NCBI GenBank assembly: GCA_964605665.1
Contig: CAZSDP010000001.1
Coordinates: forward strand, 62,001 to 126,000
Direction: 5' to 3'
Origin: CAZSDP01 sp964605665
Lineage (GTDB): Bacteria > Planctomycetota > UBA8108 > UBA1146
DNA length: 64,000 nt
In this document: positions 63,601 to 64,000 of the stretch, in pieces
Numbering within the stretch: the stretch's first letter is position 1
Layout: each line of letters opens with the position of its first letter
Translations under genes and position numbers: made by a program
The notes under the pieces: generated by a model
What the model was told of the DNA's origin: nothing
The model's database searches: none
Seen by the model: the letters and a program-made list of their open reading frames with translations, nothing else

Positions 63601-63797
63601 ACGAATCGGTCCCCATCATCTCGAATCCGCCAGTTCAAGGATTCCTTGGCCAATCTGGAGCATCTGGCAATTTGGACAATCGAGGATCGAGCACCCCAAC
63701 CGAATCTTCCGTTTCTGGAGCTCGTGGGCTCTTCTTTGATGGAGTTAGCTTGTACGTTGCTGACACCGGAAACTCGAGGATCTTGCGCGTTCGCTAG
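60621..63797 (+). CDS. NHL-repeat lipoprotein with N-terminal Ig-like domains
   Basis: 1058 residues starting with TTG after AAGGAG. A lipoprotein signal ends in Leu-Thr-Ser-Cys37. Two beta domains (about 50-160 and 165-280) each start with an Asp-rich loop (YVDADDNGVDSGD; YNDSDLDGTINVGD) like calcium-binding Ig-like modules. From about 345 there are twelve NHL repeats, each with a phrase like LFVADSGNHRVLVF followed by VLGQ; twelve repeats would build two six-bladed propellers. This is a surface binding protein of unknown ligand. A long hairpin terminator follows. Confidence 0.85.
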   Translation: MNKLFNRLVSTGCSGSRASLGLRGLLSLFLLISLTSCNGNGSTDNTGNANLTGPQVIAAEYVDADDNGVDSGDILLITFDEPVRILSSSPFSIQFESLLDDLGVAAALDQSIPNSHRIEVSLGSGADFVPDVSTIDMRSGVNLNVVSLDGDDARQTSSIVTVSDISNVAPVLISATYNDSDLDGTINVGDSILCAFDKPIAIPGGSTAVGNFTLPVTGDSLGTGPTLSSFMPDGSNRGVLITLGANPVLTISGTFDPAILTTGSASGVRVTATPTITDSVTTGAMTIAANTEVDLGNQLQSFFRNSQKGSLFTGNTDASAPNIGPSGFDRTQGMTHYNGSVLGSPVVDLFFVADTENHRVLVFEGLPVGNNGSATLVLGQPDLYSNDPNQSTTTGVNPSASSMHSPVDVHFNGETNQLFVSDSGNHRVLVFSDVVDTINGSLLLTSGDPASFVIGQSHVAGSMPNQGSSPSSRGLSNPGGIHAEGGQFAVADRGNHRVLIWNNIPSTSNSAASFVLGQADFVSNSVDGGVGSIDGRVLDDPTDVVIDSTVTINGVVGAIIVADSGNNRVLVWNGTNRTSGDTADRVLGQALFTTDAVGSTTAEFNAPFGVEVFPTSLNFSSGESIFVSDSNNDRISVFSFSVGLSNGASADSVFGASGAPSDNTLNLPGRVSLSAGSASYLFVADTGNHRVMQFPVSAGVVAGTASAEQGQPSFLTAKPNGHTMNEPTDVCFVGGAMVVADCQNNRVLIYSSTPTSGDPDPDVVLGQPNLFDTSSNQGLGSPTASTLREPCSVATDGTRLLVSDSGNNRILIWNSIPTVTETPADLVLGQADMISGSPNSGGISASTLDSPAGLSVSGNSLFVCDQDNHRVLIWSDLTVLINGAMADFVLGQDDFSSRFPNHGDVVTASTLHSPADVLLAGGYLFVADSGNHRILGFASSSMSAIPASLVIGQSNFSQNVPGYGPISMNSPSGLASDGVRFFVSDSGNHRVLAYESVPIISNPPVQGFLGQSGASGNLDNRGSSTPTESSVSGARGLFFDGVSLYVADTGNSRILRVR

Positions 63798-63823
63798 AGA
63801 GCCTTCTAAATCATAGAGACAGC

Positions 63824-63870
63824 GGCCGAGTTCAAACCCGTGAATGCGGGTTTTGGACTCGGCCATTTTC
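63824..63870 (+). terminator. Terminator after the NHL-repeat gene
   Basis: GGCCGAGTTCAAACCCG pairs with CGGGTTTTGGACTCGGCC around a TGAATG loop, with one mismatch and one bulge, then ATTTTC. Confidence 0.75.
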
Positions 63871-64000
63871 AATATCTCTTGGAAGTCGTTCGTTATTGAA
63901 TGACGAGAAGAGTTCCAAGGTGGCGTCAATGAGAGCTGGGTTCTTTAACGATAGACCTTTAAAGAGCCTCTTCCACTCGGCGGGAGACTTGTGGCATACT
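63832..64000 (-). CDS. Possible C-terminal end of a minus-strand gene (cut by window edge)
   Basis: Reading leftward from the window edge, a frame of 55 codons ends at TGA (63834-63832). It contains phrases such as SPAEWKRLFKGLSL and PALIDATLELFSSF with balanced helix-like composition. It runs into the terminator hairpin of the NHL gene, which lowers the likelihood. No family is recognised. Confidence 0.3.
   Translation of the reverse strand, partial: VCHKSPAEWKRLFKGLSLKNPALIDATLELFSSFNNERLPRDIENGRVQNPHSRV

Overview
This window is chromosomal DNA from a Gram-negative (diderm) bacterium. My best guess is a planctomycete or a close relative, and that guess is only moderately secure. The supports are a DUF4159-type protein, a TMTC-like membrane protein with TPRs, a fused membrane/spermidine-synthase-like protein, family-4 uracil-DNA glycosylase, many TPR, NHL and carboxypeptidase-regulatory-like surface proteins, two secretins, and outer-membrane biogenesis genes (LptD-like barrel, LpxL-like acyltransferase). 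TTG and GTG starts are frequent. There are no insertion sequences, phage genes, CRISPR arrays, tRNA or rRNA genes that I can see.

Layout. 1-7.3 kb: the start of a secreted cohesin-like protein on the minus strand (cut by the window edge), an M42 aminopeptidase, a small cupin, and a translationally coupled pair of a fused E2-E1 2-oxoglutarate decarboxylase (Kgd type) and RNase D. 7.3-15.2 kb: mostly metabolic genes, namely a radical SAM protein with an atypical cysteine motif, an LpxL-like acyltransferase, purC-purE behind a 15-bp minisatellite, and mtnA with comEC on the minus strand. 15.4-26 kb: large envelope proteins, namely a membrane-anchored protein with eleven regulatory-like beta domains, a TPR/thioredoxin-fold protein, the DUF4159 protein and an LptD-like barrel. 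26-32.6 kb: coaD, an overlooked small reading frame, ridA, two oligopeptide-type ABC ATPases, a DegT-type aminotransferase, mtaB and a uracil-DNA glycosylase.

33.5-50 kb is the most interesting region. One long co-directional locus encodes a PilM-PilN (GspL-like) fusion, a PilO/GspM-like protein, a third inner-membrane-anchored protein, a secretin lipoprotein, two TPR proteins, an ExbB/TolQ motor protein with two ExbD/TolR partners, and a second secretin lipoprotein paralogous to the first. No pilin, no PilB/PilT/GspE ATPase and no PilC/GspF lies in the window. The locus therefore looks like a type II secretion/type IV pilus envelope scaffold sitting beside a proton-motive-force motor. A near-consensus promoter stands about 750 nt upstream of it, followed by a long gene-less leader.

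50.3-58.4 kb is a tight, overlapping cluster (HAD phosphatase, GT2 and GT4 glycosyltransferases, TMTC-like GT-C protein, fused membrane/spermidine-synthase-like protein), probably for surface or protein glycosylation. 58.4-64 kb carries rplM-rpsI with a clear promoter, leader and terminator, a STAS-domain regulator, and a lipoprotein with twelve NHL repeats.

Three genes (the radical SAM gene, mtnA, coaD) have a -10-like hexamer ending exactly 6 nt before the ATG and no Shine-Dalgarno sequence. This suggests leaderless mRNAs, while most other genes carry clear GGAG/AGGA sites.
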